DNA of 64,000 bases. It comes from Wenjunlia tyrosinilytica (GTDB lineage: Bacteria > Actinomycetota > Actinomycetes > Streptomycetales > Streptomycetaceae). Where the stretch lies: the NCBI RefSeq assembly GCF_014646055.1, contig NZ_BMMS01000010.1:139674-203673 (forward strand), written 5' to 3'. The notes under the pieces are model-generated. The model saw only the letters and a program-made list of their open reading frames with translations. It did no database searches and was not told the origin of the DNA. Shown here in pieces: positions 1-7,835 of this stretch (position 1 is the stretch's first letter; the number at the start of each line of letters is the position of its first letter). A program made the translations under genes and the position numbers.

Positions 1-679
1 ACTGCTCGCCCGCGGCCAGCGGTGTCAGCCGGGACCACAGCCGCCGGGCGACCGCGGCGGGGGCGGTGCCGTCCGCTTCCGGCTCGGCGCCGAGGACCGG
101 GAGTGCCTCCACCAGCGTGGCGATCAGCCCTCGCGCTCCGGCGACGACCGTCCGCGGGCTCAGGTCGAAGCGGAGCGGATCGGTGGCCGCTGCGGCGACG
201 GCCGCCGCCCGCAGGCGGTCGATGAGCCCGCTGTAGTCCGGGAGGGCATCGACGGCCCCGCGGGCGGCGGCGAGTGCCTCGCGGGGGGCGGTGAACCGCA
301 CATCCGCCCGCATGCGCCCAGTCCACAGCCACTCGGCCACGTCCTCGTAGGCGTGGTTGTCCGCCAGGGCGCAGGCGTCCACGCCCCGGTAGTAGTACCG
401 GTCCTCCTCGATGAGGGTGATGCCGGTGCGGACCGCCGAGGCGGCTCCCACCGCGGGCGCTCCGGCCCCTTCCCCGTCCGCGGGCCTGCCCCGGCGGGAG
501 CGCCGCACCAGCGCGTCGACCTCCGCCTCGTCGAAGGTGCTGCCGCGCCCGCCGGGAGTCCGGCCGCGGTTGAGCATCCCGCGGCTGACATACGCGTACA
601 CGGTCTCCGGTTTGACCCCGAGCCGTTCCGCCGCCTCGCGCGTGGTCAGCCGGCGCCCGCCCGCTCCCTGATCCGCCAT
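1..679 (-). CDS. Citrate synthase family protein with N-terminal MerR-like HTH (partial)
   Basis: Reading leftwards from the ATG at 679, the frame stays open to the window edge, so the C-terminal half is missing. The first ~60 residues look like a MerR/excisionase-type helix-turn-helix (LTTREAAERLGVKPETVYAYV), followed by a linker and citrate synthase-type sequence (GITLIEEDRYYYRGVDACAL...YEDVAEWLWTG). Actinobacteria commonly carry such HTH-citrate synthase proteins next to a second citrate synthase, and the next gene is exactly that, divergently transcribed. Family knowledge suggests condensation of oxaloacetate (or another 2-oxoacid) with an acyl-CoA. Whether the HTH binds DNA and whether the active site is intact cannot be judged here. 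The DNA-binding half could make it an autoregulator of the shared intergenic region. Confidence 0.85.
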   Translation of the reverse strand, partial: MADQGAGGRRLTTREAAERLGVKPETVYAYVSRGMLNRGRTPGGRGSTFDEAEVDALVRRSRRGRPADGEGAGAPAVGAASAVRTGITLIEEDRYYYRGVDACALADNHAYEDVAEWLWTGRMRADVRFTAPREALAAARGAVDALPDYSGLIDRLRAAAVAAAATDPLRFDLSPRTVVAGARGLIATLVEALPVLGAEPEADGTAPAAVARRLWSRLTPLAAGEQ

Positions 680-721
680 GAGCCCATCTCACCCCATCGG
701 CGTGCTCGTCCGCCCGCTCAC

Positions 722-775
722 ATTGATTCAATCAATATTGACAAGAGTCCAGTCAACCATAGAGATTCGAATCAA
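722..775. promoter_or_regulatory. Divergent promoter/operator region with inverted repeats
   Basis: Between the two divergent citrate synthase genes lies an AT-rich island unusual for this DNA. It contains ATTGAT-TCA-ATCAAT (722-736), a -35-like TTGACA (738-743) and a 10-bp palindrome GATTCGAATC (764-773). TTGATTC (723-729) and GAATCAA (769-775) are also inverted copies of each other. This arrangement is typical of an operator overlapping a promoter. The HTH protein encoded to the left is the obvious candidate ligand, but that is inference. No strong -10 is visible. Confidence 0.5.
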
Positions 776-791
776 CGTCAAGGAGGAGACC

Positions 792-1958
792 ATGCCGAGC
801 ACCATCACCCAGCCGGACGACGCGGTGGACGTACCGCACGGCCTCAAGGGCGTCATCGTCACCGAGACCTCGCTCGGGGACGTGCGCGGCCGAGAGGGCT
901 TCTACCACTACCGCCAGTACTCGGCGGTCGAACTGGCGAGCAGCCGCACATTCGAGGATGTCTGGCACCTGATGTTCGACGGGGTCCTGCCCGACGCGGC
1001 GCGGAGGGCGGCGTTCACGGAGCGCACCGCCGCCCTGCGCCGTCTGCCGCCGGACGTCGCCGAGGCACTGCCCGCCATCGCGCGGGCCGGCCGGGCGTCC
1101 GGTCCGCTCGAGGGCCTGCGCACGGCGCTGTCCCTCCTGGGCGCCCGAGCCGGATTCCGGCCGCTGTACGACCTCGACGCCGAGCAGCGGCGCACCGACG
1201 CCCTCAGCGCCTGCGCGGCGGTGCCCACCCTGCTCTGCGCCCTGCACCGGCTGGGCCGCGGACTCGAACCGGTCGCGCCGCGCGACGACCTGCCCCACGC
1301 CGCCAACTACCTGTACATGCTGACCGGCGAGGAGCCGGACCCCGCCAGGGCGCGGGCGGTCGAGCGCTACTTGGTCTCCACCGTTGACCACGGCTTCAAC
1401 GCGTCAACGTTCACCGCCCGGGTGATCGCCTCGACCGGTGCGGACCTCGCCGCCTGCCTGGTCGGCGCGATCGGTGCGCTGTCGGGACCCCTGCACGGGG
1501 GAGCGCCCAGTCGCGCCCTGGACACCCTCGACGCCATCGGCACCCCCGAGCGCATCGACCCGTGGATCCGGGAACGGGTGCTCGCGGGCGAGCGCATCAT
1601 GGGCTTCGGGCATCCCGTCTACCGCACCGAGGACCCCCGTTCACGGATGCTGCGTGAGATCGCCCGGGGTTTCGGCGGTCCGCTGGTGGACCTCGCGGCG
1701 CAGGTGGAGGAGCGGGTGGAGAAGATCCTCGCCGAGCTCAAGCCCGGCCGCGAACTGCACACCAATGTCGAGTTCTACGCCGGTGTGGTGATGGAGCAGT
1801 GCGGGCTGCCCCGCGAGATGTTCACCCCGACGTTCGCCGCCGCCCGCGTCGTCGGGTGGAGCGCCAACATCCTCGAACAGGCCGCCGACAGCAAGATCAT
1901 CCGGCCGTCGGCGCGCTATGTCGGGCCGCCTCCCGCGCAGCCGGTGCCGACGCCGTGA
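792..1958 (+). CDS. Citrate synthase (388 aa)
   Basis: Cytosolic citrate synthase-type enzyme, expected to condense acetyl-CoA (or a related acyl-CoA) with oxaloacetate. The sequence starts GLKGVIVTETSLGDVRGREGFYHYR and carries the family hallmarks around IMGFGHPVYRTEDPRS (histidine and arginine of the active site), LHTNVEFYAGVVMEQCGL (aspartate region replaced in context by NVEFY, as in many two-domain synthases) and RVVGWSANILEQ near the C-terminus. Length fits the ~370-390 residue bacterial type. The ATG at 792 is chosen because AAGGAGGAG lies 5-12 bases upstream; the longer frame to 678 has no such site. It is divergent from a second synthase with an HTH domain, suggesting paralogues under joint control. 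Citrate versus 2-methylcitrate specificity cannot be settled from sequence. Confidence 0.9.
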   Translation: MPSTITQPDDAVDVPHGLKGVIVTETSLGDVRGREGFYHYRQYSAVELASSRTFEDVWHLMFDGVLPDAARRAAFTERTAALRRLPPDVAEALPAIARAGRASGPLEGLRTALSLLGARAGFRPLYDLDAEQRRTDALSACAAVPTLLCALHRLGRGLEPVAPRDDLPHAANYLYMLTGEEPDPARARAVERYLVSTVDHGFNASTFTARVIASTGADLAACLVGAIGALSGPLHGGAPSRALDTLDAIGTPERIDPWIRERVLAGERIMGFGHPVYRTEDPRSRMLREIARGFGGPLVDLAAQVEERVEKILAELKPGRELHTNVEFYAGVVMEQCGLPREMFTPTFAAARVVGWSANILEQAADSKIIRPSARYVGPPPAQPVPTP

Positions 1959-1987
1959 CGCAGGAGCCCCCGGCAAGGGGGCCGGCC

Positions 1988-2001
1988 GGGCCCATGGGCC
2001 C
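1988..2001. terminator. Candidate bidirectional terminator hairpin
   Basis: The perfect 14-bp palindrome GGGCCCATGGGCCC, flanked by further GC-complementary bases, lies between the convergent citrate synthase (+) and AMIN-like (-) genes. There is no T-run, as is common in high-GC actinobacteria. Confidence 0.4.
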
Positions 2002-2076
2002 CGGCTCGCACGGCGCCCCGGCGGGAGGCGGTCCGGCGCCGGACTCCGGTCCGGGAGGCCCGCGTGGGCGGGGACG

Positions 2077-2634
2077 TCACCAGGAATGCGCGACGTCCAC
2101 CACCAGGTGACCCCCCGTCTGGAACACGCGGAACGGCAGCCGGGCCCTGACTCCGAGGCCGACCTGCGTGTCGCCCTCGAAGCTGGAGGCGAACCGCGTG
2201 TCCCGGAAGGTGCGGTAGCCGCTCACGTCGACACCCGGGAGGTGACGCCCGGCCTTCCCGTCGTACGTCGGCTCACCGGTCGCGGGATCGTAGCTGGGCG
2301 CCGCGATCCGCACCTCGATGACGGCGCCGCCGCCCACGGGGATGTAGTCGCCGGAACCGTCCTGGTACAGCCGGTCCACATACCCCACCCGGAAGCCGAT
2401 CGCATCGGCGGAGGTGGCGCCCCGGACGTCGAGCACCATCCGGTCGTAGCAGTCGTGCCTGCCGGTCCTGATGTCCTCCAGCGGTTTGTACCCCGACCCC
2501 GCGCCGGTCTTCGGCAGGCTTCCCCACCCCGTCGGGCAGGGCGCCGTGGCCGCACCGGCCGCGGTGACCGGTCCAGCCGCCAGCCCCAGTACCGCCAGCG
2601 CGAACGCGGTGAGCACGGTGATCCACCGTCGCAT
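2077..2634 (-). CDS. Secreted AMIN-like domain protein (185 aa)
   Basis: The protein has an N-terminal Sec signal peptide (MRRWITVLTAFALAVLGLAA, then GPVTAAGAATA) and a mature part of ~155 residues. That part matches the AMIN-like beta-rich domain found in actinobacterial exported proteins: HDCYDRMVLDVRG, then GYVDRLYQDGSGDYIPVGGGAVIEVRI, ending with FQTGGHLVVDVAHSW. The role is unknown; AMIN-type domains bind envelope glycans in other bacteria, but that has not been shown for this subfamily. Two cysteines (in APCPTGW and RHDCYDR) could pair. The start at 2634 is preferred over the longer frame to 2697 because it begins directly with the basic signal-peptide region and has GGGGGG just upstream. 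It is monocistronic and convergent with the citrate synthase gene. Confidence 0.75.
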   Translation of the reverse strand: MRRWITVLTAFALAVLGLAAGPVTAAGAATAPCPTGWGSLPKTGAGSGYKPLEDIRTGRHDCYDRMVLDVRGATSADAIGFRVGYVDRLYQDGSGDYIPVGGGAVIEVRIAAPSYDPATGEPTYDGKAGRHLPGVDVSGYRTFRDTRFASSFEGDTQVGLGVRARLPFRVFQTGGHLVVDVAHSW

Positions 2635-2831
2635 GGTTACCCCCCAGTTGTCGCCTACAGGTGCTTTGCTGTCCTTGTTCAGACTGGTGAGACCCATGGC
2701 AGGTTGCCTTCGGCGGCGGACCGGCCGCGCGATTGGCCGATTCCTGGTGGGGTGTCATACGGGGCTGGCAGACTGTCAGCAGTGCCAGGGGCGAGCGGCC
2801 TGGCTGAGTGAGGGGACAAGGGGAACAGGAC

Positions 2832-3122
2832 ATGAGCAGCATCCGGACGTTCATCGACACCTGCCTCGACGCAGACGAGCGCGCGGTCCGGCTGTTCGAG
2901 AGCTCGGGGCACACCCTTGTGGTGCCGGACCCCATGAGCCCGCGGCGCGTCCTGCTCCAGGCCGAGGCGCTGCGCGTGGTGATACGCGCGCACGACGAGG
3001 ACCCGTGCTCGGCCTGTCTGAAGGCTCCGGACAGCTGCCCCACCTACCGGGCGGTGGCCTCGATCTGGCGCGACGAGCCCGACTTCGAGGAGCGCTGGCA
3101 GGGCATCTCCACCAGCGCCTGA
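2832..3122 (+). CDS. Small DUF6221-like protein (96 aa)
   Basis: A small soluble protein starting MSSIRTFIDTCLDADERAVR, after a purine-rich AAGGGGAACAGGAC. The layout of an N-terminal acidic helix, a central PRRVLLQAEALRVVIRAH helix and a C-terminal CPTYRAVASIWRDEPDFEERWQ resembles the DUF6221 family common in Streptomyces, whose function is unknown. Three cysteines (DPCSACLKAPDSC) sit together and could bind metal. The assignment is from the remembered layout only, and no catalytic motif is seen. It stands alone between a secreted protein on the opposite strand and the MuiA pair. Confidence 0.6.
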   Translation: MSSIRTFIDTCLDADERAVRLFESSGHTLVVPDPMSPRRVLLQAEALRVVIRAHDEDPCSACLKAPDSCPTYRAVASIWRDEPDFEERWQGISTSA

Positions 3123-3142
3123 GGCGGCGTGCGCACGGGGCG

Positions 3143-3159
3143 GGCCCCGTCCCGGGGCC
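3143..3159. terminator. Candidate terminator hairpin GGCCCCG-TCC-CGGGGCC
   Basis: A 7-bp perfect stem with a 3-nt loop, just after the DUF6221-like stop and before the convergent MuiA stop. GC-rich without a T-run. Confidence 0.35.
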
Positions 3160-3216
3160 GCGGCGCGTGTCGGCGCCGGGCCCGTCCCGTGGTGGCCCGG
3201 CCCGTTCGGGGCGGGG

Positions 3217-4947
3217 CTACAGCCCCGTGACCGCCGCCGTCGCCACGATCTCGTGGACCAGCGCGATCTCGCGTCGTTCACCCGGTGCCAGGTGGAGCTC
3301 GTAGCGCACGATGCCCTCGGCGTCGACGGAGTCCGGCTCGGGGCGGCAGGCGTCCTTCTTGAGCCGGATCTCCACCGCGGAGACCTCGGACACCGGGATG
3401 CGCTCGCGCACGACGACGGGTGTCGTCCCGCCCTCGGTGGGCACGTCGAGCCTGGACACGAACAGCCGTACCGTACGGGTGATCACCGTGCGGCTGTTGA
3501 TGCCCGCCATGCCCGTGGTCTCGCGCTGCTCCTCGACATGGCGCACCACCCGGTAGGTGTCCTCGCTGCCGAAGGCCAGCCTGACCTCCTCGCCGGGACC
3601 GGCGAAGCGAAGCTCCCCGCGTCCCACGAAGCCGCTGCCGCGCACCAGGTCCACCGGCCCGGCCAGCAGGACATGGCCGCACTCATTGGTGACGACCGCC
3701 TCCTGGGCCACCAGCGGTGAGAACTCCGGTGAACTCGTCCGCTCCGCCCGGCACTCGGCGGTGAACGAGGACAGATGGATCCGGTGCGGCCTGCCGTCGC
3801 TCGCCACGCTCACCGGGACGGGAGCCGCCATGACGCGCACCTCGCCGCCGTCCTCGAGGCCGGGCAGCTCCGTGCGCCGGTCCGCCGCCCCGGCGGACTG
3901 CGCGGCGAGCGCCAGGATCTCCTCCTCGCGCAGATCCACCTCGACCGTGCGCCGCTCCTCGGCCGAGCGGTCGCGCAGCACGAGCACGTCCTCGGCCAGC
4001 GGGGGAGGGCTCGCGGCGAGTGTGGGGCGGGCGGTGGACAGCGACAGCCGTACCCGCGGCCAGTCCTCACCCGTGCGCTGCCAGACCACGGCGTCGGTCT
4101 CCACACCCACCGACCGCCCGTCCGGCGCCAGGGTCGCCCGGTAGGCGGGCCGCCACAGGGCGCACGGCACCAGGTGGACCACACGCAGCACGGCACGTCC
4201 GGCCCGCTCGGCCTCCACGACCACCTCGACGACGGCGGTGAGCTCCTCGGGCTCCCCCTCGGTCCGCTCCAGCGCCTGCCGGGCCTCGCGCAGGCGTTCC
4301 CGCGACTCGTACAGGCGGCTGTCGACCTCACGCAGCTCGTCACGGCAGGGCTCGGCGCGGCTCTCGATCCGGTCGAGGCCGGCCCCCCAGCGCTCCGGGT
4401 CGGCCTCGCCCGCGCCGGCGCCCTCGCAGATGTCCCTGATCAGGTCCGCCCCGGCCTGCTCGATCAGGCCCAGCCGGCTCTCCAGGCGCTCCCGCAGCCG
4501 GGACACCTCGGCGATCTCCCTTTCGAGGGCGTGGACCTCGCGCCGGACGGCGGAGGCGTCCGGCCCCGGCCCATCGGCGGGAGCGGGTGTGTACGAGCGC
4601 ACGACCCGGGCGTCGATCACCTTGGCGAACGCGCCCGTGCCGCCCGTGGCGCCCGCCCGGTCCCCGTCGTCCGTCCCGCCCGCGTCCTCGTTCCCGCCCG
4701 TGGCGCCCCCGTCGACGGCGACATCCACGCGCAGGGAGCGGTCCACGGCCAGCGCGGTCACCGGCCCGACGCGCAACCGCTGTACGCCCGCGGCCAGTTG
4801 GACCTCGCCCCGACGCTCGACCTGGGCCCGGTCCTCCAGGCAGGTCACCGCCGTGATCGGCAGCTCGACCGGCTCGTCCGCCGTGCTGCCCCGGTCGTCG
4901 TTCGCCGAGGAGGTGGTGACCGCCTCGGCGGGTGTCGTGTGCGTCAT
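3217..4947 (-). CDS. MuiA family (DUF4139) protein, shorter paralogue (576 aa)
   Basis: This member of the mucoidy-inhibitor A family has an N-terminal DUF4140-like strand region (TAVTCLEDRAQVERRGEVQL, VGPVTALAVDRSLRVDV). A long charged coiled coil follows (~residues 125-235, many E/R/L heptads) and then a C-terminal DUF4139 beta domain with the signature LWRPAYRATL...WQRTGEDWPRVRLSLSTARP. No signal peptide or membrane segment is visible, so it is probably cytosolic. MuiA-type proteins have no known biochemical activity; the name comes from a mucoidy phenotype in another bacterium. It lies 3 bases downstream of a larger paralogue on the same strand, so the two are almost certainly co-expressed and may form a hetero-oligomer (inference). 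Confidence 0.85.
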   Translation of the reverse strand: MTHTTPAEAVTTSSANDDRGSTADEPVELPITAVTCLEDRAQVERRGEVQLAAGVQRLRVGPVTALAVDRSLRVDVAVDGGATGGNEDAGGTDDGDRAGATGGTGAFAKVIDARVVRSYTPAPADGPGPDASAVRREVHALEREIAEVSRLRERLESRLGLIEQAGADLIRDICEGAGAGEADPERWGAGLDRIESRAEPCRDELREVDSRLYESRERLREARQALERTEGEPEELTAVVEVVVEAERAGRAVLRVVHLVPCALWRPAYRATLAPDGRSVGVETDAVVWQRTGEDWPRVRLSLSTARPTLAASPPPLAEDVLVLRDRSAEERRTVEVDLREEEILALAAQSAGAADRRTELPGLEDGGEVRVMAAPVPVSVASDGRPHRIHLSSFTAECRAERTSSPEFSPLVAQEAVVTNECGHVLLAGPVDLVRGSGFVGRGELRFAGPGEEVRLAFGSEDTYRVVRHVEEQRETTGMAGINSRTVITRTVRLFVSRLDVPTEGGTTPVVVRERIPVSEVSAVEIRLKKDACRPEPDSVDAEGIVRYELHLAPGERREIALVHEIVATAAVTGL

Positions 4948-4950
4948 CGT

Positions 4951-7173
4951 TCAGCCCCTCCGGTTCCCGCCGACCACGGCTTTCCCCGCGGGGACACGGA
5001 TCCGGTACCCGCCCGTCAGTGTCGTCGTGCGCCCCGGCGGCAACTGGGCCCTCCAGAGACGGCTGCCGCGCACATACCGGTCGTCGTGCGGCTCCTGCGG
5101 ATCAGACCACGGCGGATTCGCCGAGGTCTCCTCGATCCGGACGTCCTTGTCGTCGCTGACCGGCACCCGCTCGCGGACCTCGACCACCACCGGGTGCGGC
5201 AGCCGGTTGGCGACCTCCACCTCGATCACATGGTCGAGCACCACCGTGCCTCCCCGAAGCCCCGCGGTGGACTCGTGCGTCCGGGTGCGGCGCACCACCT
5301 GCACGCTCTCCACGACTCCGACCCCGACCCGCCGGCACTGCCCCGGAGCCAGCGTCGGCAGCGGCGCGGTGAGCACGAAGTCCCCGTCCACGGTGATGTC
5401 GGCCGGTCCCGCCAGCAGCGCGCGGCCGGAGGCATTGGTCAGGAGCACCGTGCCGTAGACGGACTGGTCGACCGAGGGCACACACACGTACTCCCAGGCC
5501 GTCTCCACGGGTATCTCGCAGACCGGGACGGTGTGCCAGACGCCGTCCGCCTCCACGTCGACCGGGGCCGCCGTGTCGTAGCGGTAGTCGAAGGACCCGG
5601 CGGAGTGCCGCACCTCCACCGCGTGGGCCGGCTTGGCGAGCCGGGACACCGATTGCGCCCGGCCGCGGTACTCGCGGACGACCGGATCGGTTCCGGTGCC
5701 GCGCGGCCGCAGCCTGCCGCGCGAGGTGCCTTCGTCCGGCCCGGCGAGGACCAGCCCGGCGTAGTCGAGGAGTTCGTCGGCGGGTGTCAGGGGCTGCGCG
5801 GGCGCGGGGCCCGGCTGCGGCGCGGGGCCGCCGGGCCGGTTGGGCGCACCCGACGGCGTCCTGGGAAGGCCGCTGCGGCCGAGTGACCTCGCCTGGGGCG
5901 GCAGTGGCGCGGCTCCCGGCGCGGGCGGGGGAGCAGCGGCGGCCACCGCCGCGAACGACGGGGGCGGCGCCGCGCCGTATCCGCGCGACGACTCCGATTC
6001 CATCCAGTCCGCCGCGCCCCCTGCGCCGTCGGGAGCGCCCGCCGCGGCGGGCGCCATGGCGGCGGGCGCCGCGGGGACGGAGGGAGGAGGCATCGCCCCG
6101 GCGGCCGCGGGCCGCACCGGAACCGTCCTCGGCGCCACGGCGCCGTCGTACCCGGAGAACAACTCCTCCAGCCCGGCGGGAGGTTCACGCCAGCCGGGGG
6201 TGGCGGGCTCCTCCTGCCGCCGCCCTATCCGCAGCGACCGAAGCTCCGGCGTCCGCGTGCGGCGCATCAGGTCGGCGGTGGACAGTCCCAGGCGCACCCC
6301 GGTCCAGTCCTCACCCGTGCGCTGGGCCACGCACGCCCGCAGGACGAGCACCCCGCCCGCGGGACGCGCGCCGCCGGAGCTGTCCGCGGTGGCCCCGCGC
6401 TCCAGCCGCAGCTGGTACACGGGCACCCAGGCCGCACCGGGTACCTGGTACTCGAGTTCGAACTCCACCCGGGCCGAGGGCTCCTGTGCCTCCTGCGCCT
6501 CGCCGGCCCCCGCGGGTCCGTCGAAGTCCAGCACGGCCGCGCACTCCTGGGAGGCCCTTGCCGAGTGCTGAGCACTGGAGGCGTCGTCGAGCCGCCGGGC
6601 GAACAGGTCGACGTCGTGGTCGGCCCGGCGCAACTCCTCCTCCAGCGTCCGCAGGCGTTCGTGGAGCAGGTCCAGCCGGTCGCCGACGAAGTCCGCGAGG
6701 GCGAGGATCGCCTCGACGGGCGCCCGGCGCGGGGGGTCACCCCGGCGTGGCCGCGGCGGTACGGCCCGTACCGCCGCCATCAGCTCGATGTCCGCGACCA
6801 GCCGCTGCCGCCGGTCCTCCAGCGCGTCCCTCGTGGCCCGGGACTCCTCCAACTTCCGCTGGAGGGCGGGCAGCCGGTCGGCCGGGCGCAGGGCCGCCGA
6901 GACCTCCAGCCGGACCCCGGTCACCCTCAGCCCCCGCGGGCCCGACAGGACCCGGCCGCGCAAGGAGTGCTCGGACACGGTGAGGGGGAGGCCGCCGACC
7001 CGGACCTGGAAGGCTCCTGGCCCGGGCACGGTGGCCCGCGCACGGCGGGCGCACACCGCTCCGGAGGAGTGCACCACGACCGACTCCAGCACGGAATCTG
7101 CGCGCACCGCGCCGTCCAGCTCGCCGTCCTGCACGCCGTCCGTGCCTTCCCCGCCGACCAACTCCACCGTCAT
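4951..7173 (-). CDS. MuiA family (DUF4139) protein, longer paralogue (740 aa)
   Basis: Upstream partner of the preceding gene with the same architecture: an N-terminal domain (VVHSSGAVCARRARATV...GPRGLRVTGVRLEV), a coiled coil around residues 130-220, then DUF4139 (VPGAAWVPVYQLRL...QRTGEDWTGVRLGLSTADL). It differs by a ~160-residue low-complexity insertion rich in Pro, Ala and Gly (roughly residues 340-500) splitting the DUF4139 region, which makes it longer than usual for the family. The C-terminal block resumes at VREYRGRAQSVSRLAKPAHAVEV and ends with LPPGRTTTLTGGYRIRVPAG. The start at 7173 is chosen over 7230 because GGGGGAGG lies 6-7 bases upstream. Only 3 bases separate its stop from the next gene, implying one transcript. 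Confidence 0.85.
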   Translation of the reverse strand: MTVELVGGEGTDGVQDGELDGAVRADSVLESVVVHSSGAVCARRARATVPGPGAFQVRVGGLPLTVSEHSLRGRVLSGPRGLRVTGVRLEVSAALRPADRLPALQRKLEESRATRDALEDRRQRLVADIELMAAVRAVPPRPRRGDPPRRAPVEAILALADFVGDRLDLLHERLRTLEEELRRADHDVDLFARRLDDASSAQHSARASQECAAVLDFDGPAGAGEAQEAQEPSARVEFELEYQVPGAAWVPVYQLRLERGATADSSGGARPAGGVLVLRACVAQRTGEDWTGVRLGLSTADLMRRTRTPELRSLRIGRRQEEPATPGWREPPAGLEELFSGYDGAVAPRTVPVRPAAAGAMPPPSVPAAPAAMAPAAAGAPDGAGGAADWMESESSRGYGAAPPPSFAAVAAAAPPPAPGAAPLPPQARSLGRSGLPRTPSGAPNRPGGPAPQPGPAPAQPLTPADELLDYAGLVLAGPDEGTSRGRLRPRGTGTDPVVREYRGRAQSVSRLAKPAHAVEVRHSAGSFDYRYDTAAPVDVEADGVWHTVPVCEIPVETAWEYVCVPSVDQSVYGTVLLTNASGRALLAGPADITVDGDFVLTAPLPTLAPGQCRRVGVGVVESVQVVRRTRTHESTAGLRGGTVVLDHVIEVEVANRLPHPVVVEVRERVPVSDDKDVRIEETSANPPWSDPQEPHDDRYVRGSRLWRAQLPPGRTTTLTGGYRIRVPAGKAVVGGNRRG

Positions 7174-7296
7174 CGTGCCTCCCCCGGAACCCGATCGTCG
7201 TACCACCCTAGTGGCCGACCGCCCTCGCACGAGGGCCGGTCGAGGACGGATCGGGCGGCCGGACGAGGGGGCTGGAGCGGGGCGTCGACGCGGGCG

Positions 7297-7665
7297 TCAG
7301 ACGGGCGCGTGGCAGACGGCCTCCACGTTGTTGCCGTCGAGGTCCCGGACGAAGGCGCCGTAGTACGAATCGTGGTACATCGGCCACTCCTTGGGCTCGT
7401 GGAGCACCTCGGCCCCCGACTCCACCGCCGCCGCGTGGAAGGCGGCGACGGCCTCCCGGTCCCGGGCGCTGAAGGCGATGTGCACCTCGCGCGGCTCGCC
7501 CGGGGTGGTCACCGGGCCGAGCCAGAAGTCGGGCTTGGACACGCCGTATCCGATGACGTTTCCGAACTCCATCATGCGGTGCGCGCCGAGCGGGGCGAGG
7601 ACCGCGTCGTAGAAGGCGGCACTGGCCGCGACGTCCTTCACCTGAAGGGAGAGATGATCGATCAT
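7297..7665 (-). CDS. VOC (glyoxalase-like) protein (122 aa)
   Basis: A single vicinal-oxygen-chelate domain pair: MIDHLSLQVKDVAASAAFYDAVLAPLGAHRMM at the front and YHDSYYGAFVRDLDGNNVEAVCHAPV at the end. The first-strand histidine (H3) and the glutamate of NNVEAV occupy positions used as metal ligands in glyoxalase-type enzymes. The substrate cannot be inferred; many such proteins are lyases, dioxygenases or resistance proteins. The start at MIDHLSL fits the family. An ATG 18 bases further upstream is also in frame, and neither has a strong ribosome binding site. Divergent from the glutamate decarboxylase gene. Confidence 0.8.
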   Translation of the reverse strand: MIDHLSLQVKDVAASAAFYDAVLAPLGAHRMMEFGNVIGYGVSKPDFWLGPVTTPGEPREVHIAFSARDREAVAAFHAAAVESGAEVLHEPKEWPMYHDSYYGAFVRDLDGNNVEAVCHAPV

Positions 7666-7685
7666 GGCGTCAGTTTCGCACATGT

Positions 7686-7702
7686 GAGCGAATTTCTCGC
7701 TC
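7686..7702. promoter_or_regulatory. Inverted repeat GAGCGA-ATTTC-TCGCTC
   Basis: A 6-5-6 inverted repeat in the AT-richest part of the divergent intergenic region between the VOC gene (start 7665) and glutamate decarboxylase (start 7836). It could be an operator; no factor is identified. Confidence 0.3.
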
Positions 7703-7835
7703 CCTCGACGGATGTTCGCCGCACGTGTCCGCGCGGTCACCCGGACGGCGCACGGCCCCTCGCGGTGGCCGGGGGCGGCTGTCTTACTGGAGCCGGAGCG
7801 GTCGATCCGACCGGAGCCGAGGAGGAGGATCCGCC

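Noticed and set aside
3217-7173. Single broken gene explanation for the two MuiA-like genes
   Set aside because: Each has its own complete N-terminal, coiled-coil and DUF4139 regions and its own start, so they are paralogues, not halves.
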